A stretch of 64,000 nt of DNA from RYN-230 sp963834515 (GTDB lineage: Bacteria; Actinomycetota; Actinomycetes; Streptosporangiales; Streptosporangiaceae), in assembly GCA_963834515.1 (NCBI GenBank), contig CAWICB010000007.1, positions 682,001 through 746,000 on the forward strand. Reading direction: 5' to 3'. Position numbers and translations under genes: made by a program. Shown here one piece after another: positions 52,217 to 61,120 of the stretch. How positions within the stretch are numbered: position 1 is the first letter of the stretch; each line of letters opens with the position of its first letter. Below the pieces are notes generated by a model. The model ran no database searches, was not told where the DNA came from, and saw nothing but the letters and a program-made list of their open reading frames with translations.

Positions 52217-54336
52217 TCAGGCCTCCTCGATGGCCCGGGTGATCTGCCCGGTGGTGAGGGGCAGGTCGCGGACGCGGACGCCGATGGCGTCGGCGACCGC
52301 GTTGCCGATCGCGCCGGCCACCGGGCCCTGGGCCAGCTCGCCGGCCCCGGCCGCCGGCTCGCTGGAGGCCAGCACGCGCACCGCCACCCCGGGCATCTCG
52401 GTGAACCGCAGGATGGGGTAGCTGTCCCAGGTCACTGACGTGATCCTGGCCCGGTCGAAGCGCACCCGCTCGCGCAGCGCCCAGCTCGCGCTCTGCAGCG
52501 CCCCGCCCTCGACCTGGTTGCGCACCCCGTCCGGGTTGATGACCTGGCCCACGTCCACGGCCAGCCACAGCCGGCGCAGTGCCACGCTGGTGTCCGCGGT
52601 CACTTCGGCGACCGCCGCGCAGTAGCCGGACGTGCCCTTGTACCGGGCGAAGGCCAGCCCGAACCCGGTGCCCTCGGCCCGGGGCCGGCGGCCCAGCCGG
52701 CCAGGCTGGCCACCTCCTCGATGACCCGGCGGGCCCGTGGGTCGGTCAGATGGGCCAGCCGGAACGCGGCCGGGTCGGCGCCGGCCACCGCGGCCAGCTC
52801 ATCCATGAACGACTCGATCGCGAACACGTTGAGGAACGCGCCCAGCGAGCGCAGCGACGACGTCCGGATCGGCATGGTGAGCAGCCGGTGCCTGGTCACC
52901 TCGAGGTCCGGGATGTCGTAACCGGGCACCGCGTTGCGGGTGGCGCCCATCGCCCCGCTGGGCGCCCCGTCCGGGGCGGCGGGGATGGGCGTGCCGCCCG
53001 CCACGTGGGACAGCCCGAGCAGCCGCGGCTCGCCGCCGGTGCCCGGCCGGCCGACGAACCCGTTGCTCCACACGTCCTGCCGCCAGGTCTGGATCCGGCC
53101 CGCCTCGTCCAGCCCGGCCGACAGCCGGGCCAGCATGGCCGGGCCCACCGGGCCCCAGCCGAGCTCGTCCTCGCGGGACCACAGCACCCGCACCGGGCGG
53201 CCGGGCAGGTGCCGGGCCAGCAGCACGGCGTCGGCGGCCGCGTCGTCCGAGGCGTTGTGCCCGTATACGCCGGCCCCCTCCACGTGGTGCACGGTCACCT
53301 GCCCCGGGTCCAGGCCCAGCCCGGCGGCCAGCGCCCGGCGCAGCGGGAACGGGCCCTGGCTGTGCGCCCACACGGTGACCCGCGGCGGGTGGCCGGTGCC
53401 GCCGTCCCAGCGGGCCACCGCGCAGCTCGGCGCCATCGAGGCGTGCGCGATGAACGGCCGGGTGAACTCGGCGGCCCGGGTGGCCCGCACCCGGGCCGCC
53501 GCGGCCGGGTCGGGCCGCTGCAGCACCGGCTGGTCCTCAGTGGGCTGGCTGAGCAGGAACTCCTTCAGGTCGCGCTCGTCGGGCAGCGACTCCCGCACCG
53601 TCCACCGGGCGGCCCGGGCCAGCCGCCCGGCGGCGGTCACCGCGATCCGGTCCTGGCTGGCCAGCACGCCGAGGAACGACCCGTCCCGGACCACGGCCAG
53701 CACGCCGTCCGGCAGGCTGGCCGGCCCGACGTCGTCCAGCGTGGCGGCCGGGCCCGGTGGCCGGATCACCCGGCCGAACACCATGCCCGGCAGCACCAGG
53801 TCGTGCAGGAACCGGGGCCGGCCGGTCACCTTGTCCGGCAGGTCGATCCGGGGCGCGCTCCGGCCCGCCACCGACCACTGGCTGGCCGGCTTGGCCGGCG
53901 CGTCCGCGGCGTCCGCGAGCAGGCCCGGCTGGTCCAGCGACCAGTAGCTGAGCCCGGTGCCAGTGCCACCGGCCGCGCAGATCGCGCCATCCCGCACGGT
54001 CAGGGCGGCTGGGTCGGCGCCCAGCTTGGCCGCGGCCGCAGCCAGGAAGGCGGCCCGGGCCTGGGCGCACGCCTGGTGCAGCGCCCCCCCGGAGTCCTCG
54101 ATGGACCGGCTGCCTGAGGTCACGCCCTCGTCCGGGCTGGTGTCGGTGCTGACCGGGGCGACCTGGACCCGGTCCAGCGCCACGTCGAGTTCCTCGGCCG
54201 CGATCTGGGCCAGCGCGGTCCACACGCCCTGGCCGTACTCCACCTTGCCCGGGCGGATGGTGACCTGGCCCGGGGTGCCGAAGTCGAGCCAGCGGTCCAG
54301 GGCCGGGTTGGCGGCCAGGCTGGGGGGCCGGGTCAT
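52217..54336 (-). CDS. Molybdenum hydroxylase large subunit (isoquinoline 1-oxidoreductase beta-like), frameshifted near 52690-52705
   Basis: About 706 residues if repaired. Molybdopterin-cytosine-dinucleotide subunit that hydroxylates aldehydes or N-heterocycles next to nitrogen. Typical segments: IRPGKVEYGQGVWTALAQIA, DTSPDEGVTSGSRSIEDSGG, VTGRPRFLHDL, VHHVEGAGVYGHNASDDAA and the C-terminal VDVGQVINPDGVRNQVEGGA with the catalytic Glu. The first frame reads to EEVASLAGW; the second resumes at RRPRAEGTGFGLAFARYKG. One base is missing. ATG 54336 overlaps the small subunit stop. There is no separate FAD subunit, matching the two-subunit IorAB layout. Confidence 0.85.
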
Positions 54337-54830
54337 CCCGGCGTCCCCGGCCCGGCGGCCGGCCCGGCTGCGGCGGCACGCAGCACGGCCCGGACAATCC
54401 GCTGGTGCGTCCCGCACCGGCACAGGTTGCCGTCCAGCGCCGCGCGCACCCCGGCTTCGGCCGGGGCCGGGTCGCGGCGCAGCAGCGCCACCGCACTCAT
54501 GATCATCCCGGATGTGCAGTACCCGCACTGGGCGGCCTGCTCGTCGAGCATGGCCTGCTGCACCGCGTGCAGCGTAGCCCCGTCCGCCAGCCCTTCCACC
54601 GTGGTCACGTCGATGCCCTCGGCGGCCCGGGCCGGGAGGTCGCAGGATGACCTGGCCTGGCCATCGATCAGCACAAAGCACGCGCCGCACAGCCCGGTGC
54701 CGCAGCCGAAGCGTGGCCCGGCCAGACCGAGGTCATGGCGGAGCACGTCGAGCAGCGGTGTGTCCGGGTCGGTGCTGACGGTTTGCCTGGTCCCGTTGAC
54801 GGTGAGCCGCAAGTTGTTGACGCTGCCCAT
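54333..54830 (-). CDS. Molybdenum hydroxylase [2Fe-2S] small subunit (IorA/CoxS-like)
   Basis: 165-residue electron-transfer subunit with two [2Fe-2S] clusters. The plant-ferredoxin type cysteines are Cys43, Cys48, Cys51 and Cys63 (FGCGTGLCGAC). The second set is Cys102, Cys105, Cys137 and Cys139 (CGYCTSGM, GNLCRCG). The QCGYC and LCRCGTHQRI motifs identify the xanthine oxidase family. ATG 54830 lies only 13 bp from the LacI-type palindrome. It is the first gene of the two-gene operon. Confidence 0.93.
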   Translation of the reverse strand: MGSVNNLRLTVNGTRQTVSTDPDTPLLDVLRHDLGLAGPRFGCGTGLCGACFVLIDGQARSSCDLPARAAEGIDVTTVEGLADGATLHAVQQAMLDEQAAQCGYCTSGMIMSAVALLRRDPAPAEAGVRAALDGNLCRCGTHQRIVRAVLRAAAAGPAAGPGTPG

Positions 54831-54842
54831 CCGGACAGAGTA

Positions 54843-54856
54843 TGCATTCGTTTGCA
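54843..54856. promoter_or_regulatory. LacI-type operator between the molybdenum hydroxylase and the alpha/beta hydrolase
   Basis: On the minus strand, TGCAAACGAATGCA, with a central CG and TGCA at both ends. It is 13 bp upstream of the small-subunit ATG and 50 bp upstream of the divergent hydrolase GTG, so one bound repressor could cover both promoters. It shares TGCAAAC and the TGCA end with the sites at 8774 and 24233. Confidence 0.55.
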
Positions 54857-54905
54857 GGTTTGGCCAGGAGCGGGCCGGAACACGCAGTGGCAGGGAGGTC
54901 GCAGG

Positions 54906-55973
54906 GTGGACGAACGGGTGGCGATGGCGATTTCGCACTGGGCGCCGCGGTTCACGATGAACGGCGTGACGGCCGGGGACTTCGAGCGGATCACCAGCGG
55001 GCTGGAGCGCTGGGAGGACTGGTGCGCGGCGTGGAGCACGGTCGGCGCCGAGCACGAGGAACTCGGCCGCTCCGCGCTGGCCGCGGGCCACGAGCGGTCG
55101 GCGGGCGCGCACCTGGCCCAGGCCGCGGTGTACTACCACTTCGCCAAGTTCCTGTTCGTGAACGACCTGGACCAGATGCGGACCGCGCACCGGGCCGCGG
55201 TGCGCTGCCTGGACGACGCGCTGCCCTACCTGGACCCGCCGGGCCGCCGGATCGAGATCCCGTTCGACGGCGCGCGCCTGGCCGGGGTGCTGCGCCAGCC
55301 GCCGGGGGAGGGGCCGCACCCGGTCATCATCATGATCCCCGGGCTGGACTCCACCAAGGAGGAGCTGCGCAGCACCGAGGAGCTGTTCCTGGAGCGGGGG
55401 GTGGCCACGTTCAGCGTGGACGGCCCGGGGCAGGGCGAGGCCGAGTACGACCTGGCCATCCGGGGCGACTGGGAGGTACCCGGGGCGGCCATCATCGACC
55501 GGCTCGTGGCCGAGCCCGGGCTGGACCCAGACCGGATCGGGGTGTGGGGCGTGAGCTTGGGCGGCTACTACGCGCCCCGGGTGGCCAGCGGCGACGACCG
55601 GGTGCGCGCCTGCGTGGCGCTGGCCGGGCCGTTCAACTTCGCGGACCACTGGGACCAGCGGCCCAGCCTGACCAGGGAGGCGTTCCGGGTCCGGTCCAAG
55701 TCACCGGACATGGCCGCCGCCCGGGCGGTGGCCGGCCAGCTCAGCCTGGCCGGCCGGGCGGAGAAGATCCGCTGCCCGCTGCTGGCCGTGATGGGCCAGC
55801 TGGACCGGCTCATCCCGTGGCAGGACGCGGCCCGGCTGGTGGCGGAGGCCAGCGGGCCCAGCGAGCTGCTGCTGCTGGAGCAGGGTAATCACGGCTGCGC
55901 CAACCTGGCCCCGTTCCACCGCTACCGGACCGCGGACTGGGTGGCCGGGCAGCTCGGCGCGCGGGCGGGATGA
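54906..55973 (+). CDS. Alpha/beta hydrolase related to 2,6-dihydroxypseudooxynicotine hydrolase
   Basis: 355-residue serine-type hydrolase with an N-terminal helical cap (about 1-112) and an alpha/beta hydrolase core. Nucleophile Ser217 in GVSLGG, acid Asp300 in GQLDRL, base His329 in GNHGCANL. Core blocks IIMIPGLDSTKEELRSTE and SVDGPGQGEAEYD match those of DHPON hydrolase from nicotine-degrading Arthrobacter, which cleaves a C-C bond of a diketone-like side chain. GTG 54906 has a GGGAGG SD. Divergent from a molybdenum hydroxylase, the same pairing of activities as in nicotine breakdown. Confidence 0.83.
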   Translation: MDERVAMAISHWAPRFTMNGVTAGDFERITSGLERWEDWCAAWSTVGAEHEELGRSALAAGHERSAGAHLAQAAVYYHFAKFLFVNDLDQMRTAHRAAVRCLDDALPYLDPPGRRIEIPFDGARLAGVLRQPPGEGPHPVIIMIPGLDSTKEELRSTEELFLERGVATFSVDGPGQGEAEYDLAIRGDWEVPGAAIIDRLVAEPGLDPDRIGVWGVSLGGYYAPRVASGDDRVRACVALAGPFNFADHWDQRPSLTREAFRVRSKSPDMAAARAVAGQLSLAGRAEKIRCPLLAVMGQLDRLIPWQDAARLVAEASGPSELLLLEQGNHGCANLAPFHRYRTADWVAGQLGARAG

Positions 55974-57145
55974 CCGGGCCGCCGGGCGCCCCGAGTTCCT
56001 CCGGGCTGCGGCTGCTGGGCCGGCACGACCTGGGCGGGCACGGCGACGGCATGCAGGTGATCCGGTCCGGTGACGTGCTGTACGTCGGGCACCTGGGCAC
56101 GTCCGGGGCCGGCACTTCCATCCTGGACGTCGCCGACCCGGCGCGGCCGGCCCTGGTCGCGCAGTGGCCCGCGCCGGCCCGCACGCACACCCACAAGGTG
56201 CAGGTGGCGGACGGGCTGCTGCTGGTCAACCACGAGAAGTTCCCTTACCAGGCGGCCATGACGGAGCCGTTCTCCGCGGGCCTGGCCGTGTACCGGCTGG
56301 ACGACCCGCTGCACCCGGAGCAGGCCGGGTTCTGGCCCAGCGGCGGCCGGGGCGTGCACCGGATGGTGTGGGCCGGGGGGCGCTACGCACACATGTCCGC
56401 CATCCCGGACCGGTTCAGCGACCGGATCTGGGTCGTGCTGGACCTGTCCGACCCGGCCCGCCCGGCCGAGGTGGCGCGCTGGTGGTGGCCCGGCCAGCGG
56501 GCCGGCGAGCAGCCCACCTGGCGGCCGGGTGAGCGGTACGCGGCGCACCACGCGCTGCTGGCCGGCGACCGCGCCTACCTGGGCTATGACGACGCCGGGC
56601 TGGTCATCCTCGACGTGTCGGATATCACCCGGCCGCGGCTGGCCGGCCAGCTGCGCTGGGACGGCGGGGGCACGCATACCTGCCTGCCGCTGCCTGGCCG
56701 GCAGCTGGTGGTGGCCACCGACGAGCAGGTCAGGAACGGCCCGCGCGCACCGCAGCGGGCCATCCGGGTGATCGACGTGTCCGCCGCCCCGCGGGTGGCC
56801 GCGCTCTGCCCGCCGCCGGCTGGCGGCTACGACGCGCTGCCGCTCCGGTTCGGCGCGCACAACCTGCACGAGAACCAGCCTGGCTCCTACCAGAGCGAGC
56901 GGCTGATCTTCGCCACCTATTTCAGCGCCGGCGTCCGGGTCTACGACCTGGCCGACCCGGCGCGCCCCCGGGAGGCCGCGCACTGGGTCCCGGAACCGCC
57001 GCCCGGGCAGCCGGTGCCCCAGATCAACGACCTGTTCGTGGACCACGGCGGGCTGATCTGGGTCACCGACCGGGTCACCGGGGGGCTGTACGTCCTGGAA
57101 CCGGAGCCGGCTCTGGCCGCACTGATGGCGGAGGCCCGGAGCTGA
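55970..57145 (+). CDS. LVIVD-repeat beta-propeller protein
   Basis: 391-residue protein built of repeats ending in LVIVD-like strands: TSILDVADPARPALVAQW, VVLDLSDPARPAEVARWWW, LVILDVSDITRPRLAGQL, IRVIDVSAAPRVAAL, VRVYDLADPARPREAAHWV. Metal-binding-looking His clusters occur (ARTHTHKVQ, YAAHHAL, GAHNLHENQ), as in selenium-binding-protein-like propellers. No signal peptide. ATG 55970 overlaps the hydrolase stop, so the two are coupled. Its role is unknown; a lactonase or metal-dependent enzyme in the same pathway is possible. It overlaps the convergent patatin gene by 71 bp. Confidence 0.75.
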   Translation: MTGPPGAPSSSGLRLLGRHDLGGHGDGMQVIRSGDVLYVGHLGTSGAGTSILDVADPARPALVAQWPAPARTHTHKVQVADGLLLVNHEKFPYQAAMTEPFSAGLAVYRLDDPLHPEQAGFWPSGGRGVHRMVWAGGRYAHMSAIPDRFSDRIWVVLDLSDPARPAEVARWWWPGQRAGEQPTWRPGERYAAHHALLAGDRAYLGYDDAGLVILDVSDITRPRLAGQLRWDGGGTHTCLPLPGRQLVVATDEQVRNGPRAPQRAIRVIDVSAAPRVAALCPPPAGGYDALPLRFGAHNLHENQPGSYQSERLIFATYFSAGVRVYDLADPARPREAAHWVPEPPPGQPVPQINDLFVDHGGLIWVTDRVTGGLYVLEPEPALAALMAEARS

Positions 57146-60100
57146 CCTCGGCCGGCCCGGTGGCCGGCGCGGGCACCGGGGCGGTCGCGGTGGCCGGGCT
57201 GACGGCGGGCTTGCGGGTCAGCCGCTGGATGATGGCGGCGATGGTCCACAGCGGCGGCAGCAGTACGAAGATCACCAGGATGGCCCACTGGGCCGGGTGT
57301 TTCGCGAAGCTGGGCAGGACGGTCTTCTCCAGCCACGGGAACAGGTGATCACGCAGCACCGGGATGTACGCGGCGGCGGCCAGCGCGGCGCCGGCCGCCA
57401 CCGTGACGATGGCCAGCGCCAGCACGATGCGGCGGGCCGCGCCCACCGCGACCAGCAGCAGCCCGGCCAGGATGGCGGCCAGCCCGGCCGCGCTGACCAC
57501 GTTGACCGTGCTGGTGCTGGCCAGCGCGCCGAGCACGATCAGGGCCAGCCCGGCGGCCAGCGGGTAGCGCGCGGCCGGGCCGACGCTGGTCACCCGCCAG
57601 GCCAGCGTGGTCACGGTGCGCGCGCCGGCCAGCACCGGGCGGAGGAAGCTGGGCGTGGCCCGGCCCAGGTCAACGGTCTTGACCGCGACCGCCGCGGCCT
57701 GGGTCACGGTCTGGGTGAACAGCTTGCTGCCCACCTCGGCCGAGATCTTCTCGGCCGGGATCTGGCAGGCGTGCAGTACCGCGGCGGCCTTGTCCTCGGG
57801 CACCACCGGGTAGTGCCCTGGACTACTGCCGGCCGCACCGTGGTAGGCGTTGAGGAACGGCTGGGCCGCGGCCTCGTCCCCGCCCTGCCCGGCATCCACC
57901 TCGACCTCCTCGGCCACATGCGGGAGTTCCTCGCCCGCGATGATCCGCTGCAGGCCGCTGGCCACCCACATGGCCGTGACCGGCAGGCTGACCGGCGGCG
58001 GGGGCGGCGCCGCGGCGGTGAGGAAGTCCATTTCCGCCGGGGCGGCCGGGTGGCCGGCCGGGGCCGGGAACGGGGCCCACACCCCGGGCGGCGCCGGGCA
58101 GCCCGCGATCCGCTCCAGCGCGGCCTGCAGGCCGGCCCCGAACGCGGCCGGGTCCGGCGCCGCGGCGGCCAGTTCGTGCAGCCGCCGCGGGTCGAGCAGC
58201 GTGTGCACCAGCCAGCCCGCGCCGTCCAGGCGGCCCCACATCCAGTCGTTGGCCCGCCAGGACGCCTTGCAGAACGCGCCGAAGTGGTGCAGTTGCAGGC
58301 CGGTGAGCTTCTCCCCGGCTAGCGTCCGCGGATCCAGGCTGGTGCGGGTGTCCGAGCTCATCTGGATCAGTTCCAGCGCCTGGTCGGCGACCAGGCCGTC
58401 GGGCTGCATCACGTACCGCGCCACGTGCAGGTCGAACAGCCGGGCGGCCACAGTGTCCACCCAGTCGGCGCCGGCCGGGCCGGTCAGGTAGCCGAGCAGG
58501 TCGGTCACGAACGTGACCGCCGGGCTGGCCCCGGCCACGGGCGCCTGGTCCAGGCCGGGCAGCAGGCTGCGCAGGCCGAGCAGCACCGCGGCCAGGTCCC
58601 GCCACGGCTGTCCCGGGCCGCCGTCCGTCATGTTCGCGCTGAGCAGCGCCTGGGCCGCGGCGGCGGCCTGGCCGGCGGGCGGCGTGGCCCCGAGCGCGCG
58701 GCTCACGGTGGCGGCCGGTTCCGGTTCCGGCCGGGCCGGCATGGCCTCGCTGACCGACAGCCGGAGCCGGCCCAGGGTGCGCTGGCCGGCCGGCGGCACC
58801 AGCTGGTAGGCCTGGGTGAGCACGGCCAGCACGGTGGCCCGGGCGTCATCGAGCGCCTCCCGGCCCGCCGCGTTCATCGCGCCGTAGTCGCCGATACCCG
58901 GCAGCCCGGCGGGCAGCGCGCCGAGCGCCGCGCTGGCCGCGGCCTCCTCGGTGTGCGCCGCGTCCGCGCCGAACCCGGCCGGGCGGCCGTCCGCCGCCCG
59001 GGGAGCGGACGTGGCCTGCTTCATCACCTCGCTGGACACGGTCTGCGCGATGTGGCCCGCCCGGCGGGCCCGGTACGTGGCATAGAACGGGGCGCCGAGC
59101 CGGTCCATCGGGGTGCCCAGCACGGCGAGCTGCTGCCGGGCGTCGTTCCCCGACTGGACCTGCTGGTTGTGCGCGGTGATGGCGGCCAGATCGCCGGAGA
59201 TGGTCTGCGACGTCATCGCGGTCATGTCCGCGGCCAGTGCGTGCGGCAGGTCCGGGGTGTCGGCCAGGGTCAGCTTGGCCCGGGTCAGCCCCGGCCCGCC
59301 GACCATCGGCACCACGAACGCCAGCACCCGGCGCACGGCCCGGTCGGCAGGCCGGTCGAACACCGCCTGCAGGGCCGGGCCGAGCGGCCGGTTGTCCAGC
59401 AGCCCGCCGTCCGCCGCGAACTGGGTGGCCTGCGCGTTGCTGAACGCGGCCATGTCGGGGTGGCCGTCCCCGCCGTCCGCGCCGATCGGGATCAGGCCCG
59501 GCTCGAACGCCACCGGGAACGACGCGCTGCACCGCGCGGCCAGGGCCAGCGCGGGCACGTTCCCGGGGGTCAGCTCGGCGCTGCTGAAGGTGAACAGGCC
59601 GTGATGGTCGATGTCGCGGACCAGCGTGCCGTACCCGTCGGTGAACCCGCTGGCCGCGCCGGCCAGCAGGGTGGTGGTGATGAACACCCGGGTCGGGTCC
59701 TGGGCCGCGGCCGGGTTCCCCGGCTCGGGGCCAGCCAGCCGGGCCAGGCCGGTCCGCAGCCCGGCCAGCAGGCTCTTGTCCCCATACAGCAGCGACGGCG
59801 CCTGCTTGTCAGCCGGGCTGCGCAGCAGGCCGCCCAGTGAGCCCTCGGCGAACCACAGTTCACGCAGCCCGTCCAGATCCAGCCGCTGCACGTTGGCCAG
59901 CCCCAGGATGACCGCGTTGATGCCGCCCGCGCTAGTGCCGGACAGCACGTCCATGCTGACGTCGACGTCGAGCACATCGAGCAGCGCCGCGTAGCCGTCC
60001 CGGACCCGGCGGCCCTGCTCGGTGGTGTCGGCCACGGTCTCGCCGCGGCGGATCCGGCTGGCCGCCAGCAGCAGGTTCATCTCCCGGGCCATGCCGCCCA

Positions 60101-60197
60101 TCCACACGGCCAGGCTGACGCCCCCGGTGAACGCCACGGCCAGCCGCAGCTGCGGCGGCGGCGGCTGCTCGCCAGTACTTAATGCTGCCTCGTTCAT
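57075..60197 (-). CDS. Patatin-like phospholipase with DUF3376 and C-terminal membrane region
   Basis: 1040 residues. The N-terminal patatin domain has the oxyanion GGVSLAVWMGGM, the nucleophile Ser in GTSAGGINA (about residue 89) and the catalytic Asp in DGGLLDNRPLG. A long helical middle (about 300-860, DUF3376-like) leads to four hydrophobic helices (about 880-1005, e.g. VVSAAGLAAILAGLLLVAV and AILVIFVLLPPLWTIAAII) and a Pro-rich tail. Likely a membrane-anchored lipid acyl hydrolase. ATG 60197. Overlaps the LVIVD gene tail-to-tail. Confidence 0.87.
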   Translation of the reverse strand: MNEAALSTGEQPPPPQLRLAVAFTGGVSLAVWMGGMAREMNLLLAASRIRRGETVADTTEQGRRVRDGYAALLDVLDVDVSMDVLSGTSAGGINAVILGLANVQRLDLDGLRELWFAEGSLGGLLRSPADKQAPSLLYGDKSLLAGLRTGLARLAGPEPGNPAAAQDPTRVFITTTLLAGAASGFTDGYGTLVRDIDHHGLFTFSSAELTPGNVPALALAARCSASFPVAFEPGLIPIGADGGDGHPDMAAFSNAQATQFAADGGLLDNRPLGPALQAVFDRPADRAVRRVLAFVVPMVGGPGLTRAKLTLADTPDLPHALAADMTAMTSQTISGDLAAITAHNQQVQSGNDARQQLAVLGTPMDRLGAPFYATYRARRAGHIAQTVSSEVMKQATSAPRAADGRPAGFGADAAHTEEAAASAALGALPAGLPGIGDYGAMNAAGREALDDARATVLAVLTQAYQLVPPAGQRTLGRLRLSVSEAMPARPEPEPAATVSRALGATPPAGQAAAAAQALLSANMTDGGPGQPWRDLAAVLLGLRSLLPGLDQAPVAGASPAVTFVTDLLGYLTGPAGADWVDTVAARLFDLHVARYVMQPDGLVADQALELIQMSSDTRTSLDPRTLAGEKLTGLQLHHFGAFCKASWRANDWMWGRLDGAGWLVHTLLDPRRLHELAAAAPDPAAFGAGLQAALERIAGCPAPPGVWAPFPAPAGHPAAPAEMDFLTAAAPPPPPVSLPVTAMWVASGLQRIIAGEELPHVAEEVEVDAGQGGDEAAAQPFLNAYHGAAGSSPGHYPVVPEDKAAAVLHACQIPAEKISAEVGSKLFTQTVTQAAAVAVKTVDLGRATPSFLRPVLAGARTVTTLAWRVTSVGPAARYPLAAGLALIVLGALASTSTVNVVSAAGLAAILAGLLLVAVGAARRIVLALAIVTVAAGAALAAAAYIPVLRDHLFPWLEKTVLPSFAKHPAQWAILVIFVLLPPLWTIAAIIQRLTRKPAVSPATATAPVPAPATGPAEVSSGPPPSVRPEPAPVPGRTAPR

Positions 60198-60278
60198 CGG
60201 CCCGCCCCCCGGCGCAGATATCCCTGCGGTTGTGTGCCTGTGAGGTAACTACGGGGTGAAGCCGCTGTCAAGGCCCAG

Positions 60279-61046
60279 TCAGGGCAGGGTAAGGATGCGC
60301 GGCCCGGCGTCGGTGATGGCCACCGTGTGCTCGATGTGCGCGGCCCGGCTGCCGTCCGCGGTGCGCAGCGCCCAGCCGTCCGGGGCGACCACGAACTCGT
60401 CGCTGCCGCCCGCCATCAGCATCGGCTCGATGGCCAGCACCAGGCCTGGCCGCAGCCGCATGCCGCGGCCAGGCCGGCCCTCGTTCGGCACATGCGGGTC
60501 CTCGTGCATGTGCCGGCCGATGCCGTGCCCGCCGAAGCCGGCCGGGATGCCGTAGTGCGCGCCCCGGCCCACGCTGCCCACCGCGCCCGAGATGTCGCCG
60601 ATCCGTGCCCCGGCTACCGCGGCCGCGATGCCAGCCGCCAGCGACTTCTCCGCCGTCTCGATGAGCAGCAGGTCGGCCGGCCGGGGCGTGCCCACGATAA
60701 AGCTGATCGCCGCGTCCCCGGTCCAGCCGGCCAGGGCCGCCCCGCAGTCGATGCTGACCAGGTCGCCGTCGCGGAGCCGGTAGCCGTCCGGGATCCCGTG
60801 CACGATCGTGTCGTTCACCGACGCGCAGATCACGGCCGGGAACGGCGTCGGCGCGAACGACGGGTGGTAGTTCAGGAACGGGGACGTGGCGCCGGCCTCA
60901 CGGATGACCGCGTGCGCCGCCTCGTCCAGGTCGAGCAGGGTGACACCGGTCGCAGCCGCGTCCCGGGACGCCGCGAGTGCGCGGGCCACCACCCGGCCGG
61001 CTTCGCGCATCGCGTCCAGCGCCACTTCGTTCTTGATCTCCACCAT
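60279..61046 (-). CDS. map: Methionine aminopeptidase type I
   Basis: 255-residue metalloenzyme removing the initiator Met. Metal ligands are in DLVSIDCGA (Asp), WTGDAAISF (Asp), GHGIGRHMHEDP (His), LAIEPM (Glu) and HIEHTVAI (Glu). Short type Ia form, without an N-terminal SH3-binding extension. ATG 61046; the patatin gene starts 81 bp downstream on the same strand. It may be a second Map paralogue, as actinobacteria often have two or more. Confidence 0.93.
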   Translation of the reverse strand: MVEIKNEVALDAMREAGRVVARALAASRDAAATGVTLLDLDEAAHAVIREAGATSPFLNYHPSFAPTPFPAVICASVNDTIVHGIPDGYRLRDGDLVSIDCGAALAGWTGDAAISFIVGTPRPADLLLIETAEKSLAAGIAAAVAGARIGDISGAVGSVGRGAHYGIPAGFGGHGIGRHMHEDPHVPNEGRPGRGMRLRPGLVLAIEPMLMAGGSDEFVVAPDGWALRTADGSRAAHIEHTVAITDAGPRILTLP

Positions 61047-61120
61047 GTCCCGCTCTGCTCTCGTGCTTCACTCGCCCGGCACGGGCGTTAAGTATGCAGG
61101 TTCCCTCGGCGCCGGGCCGG

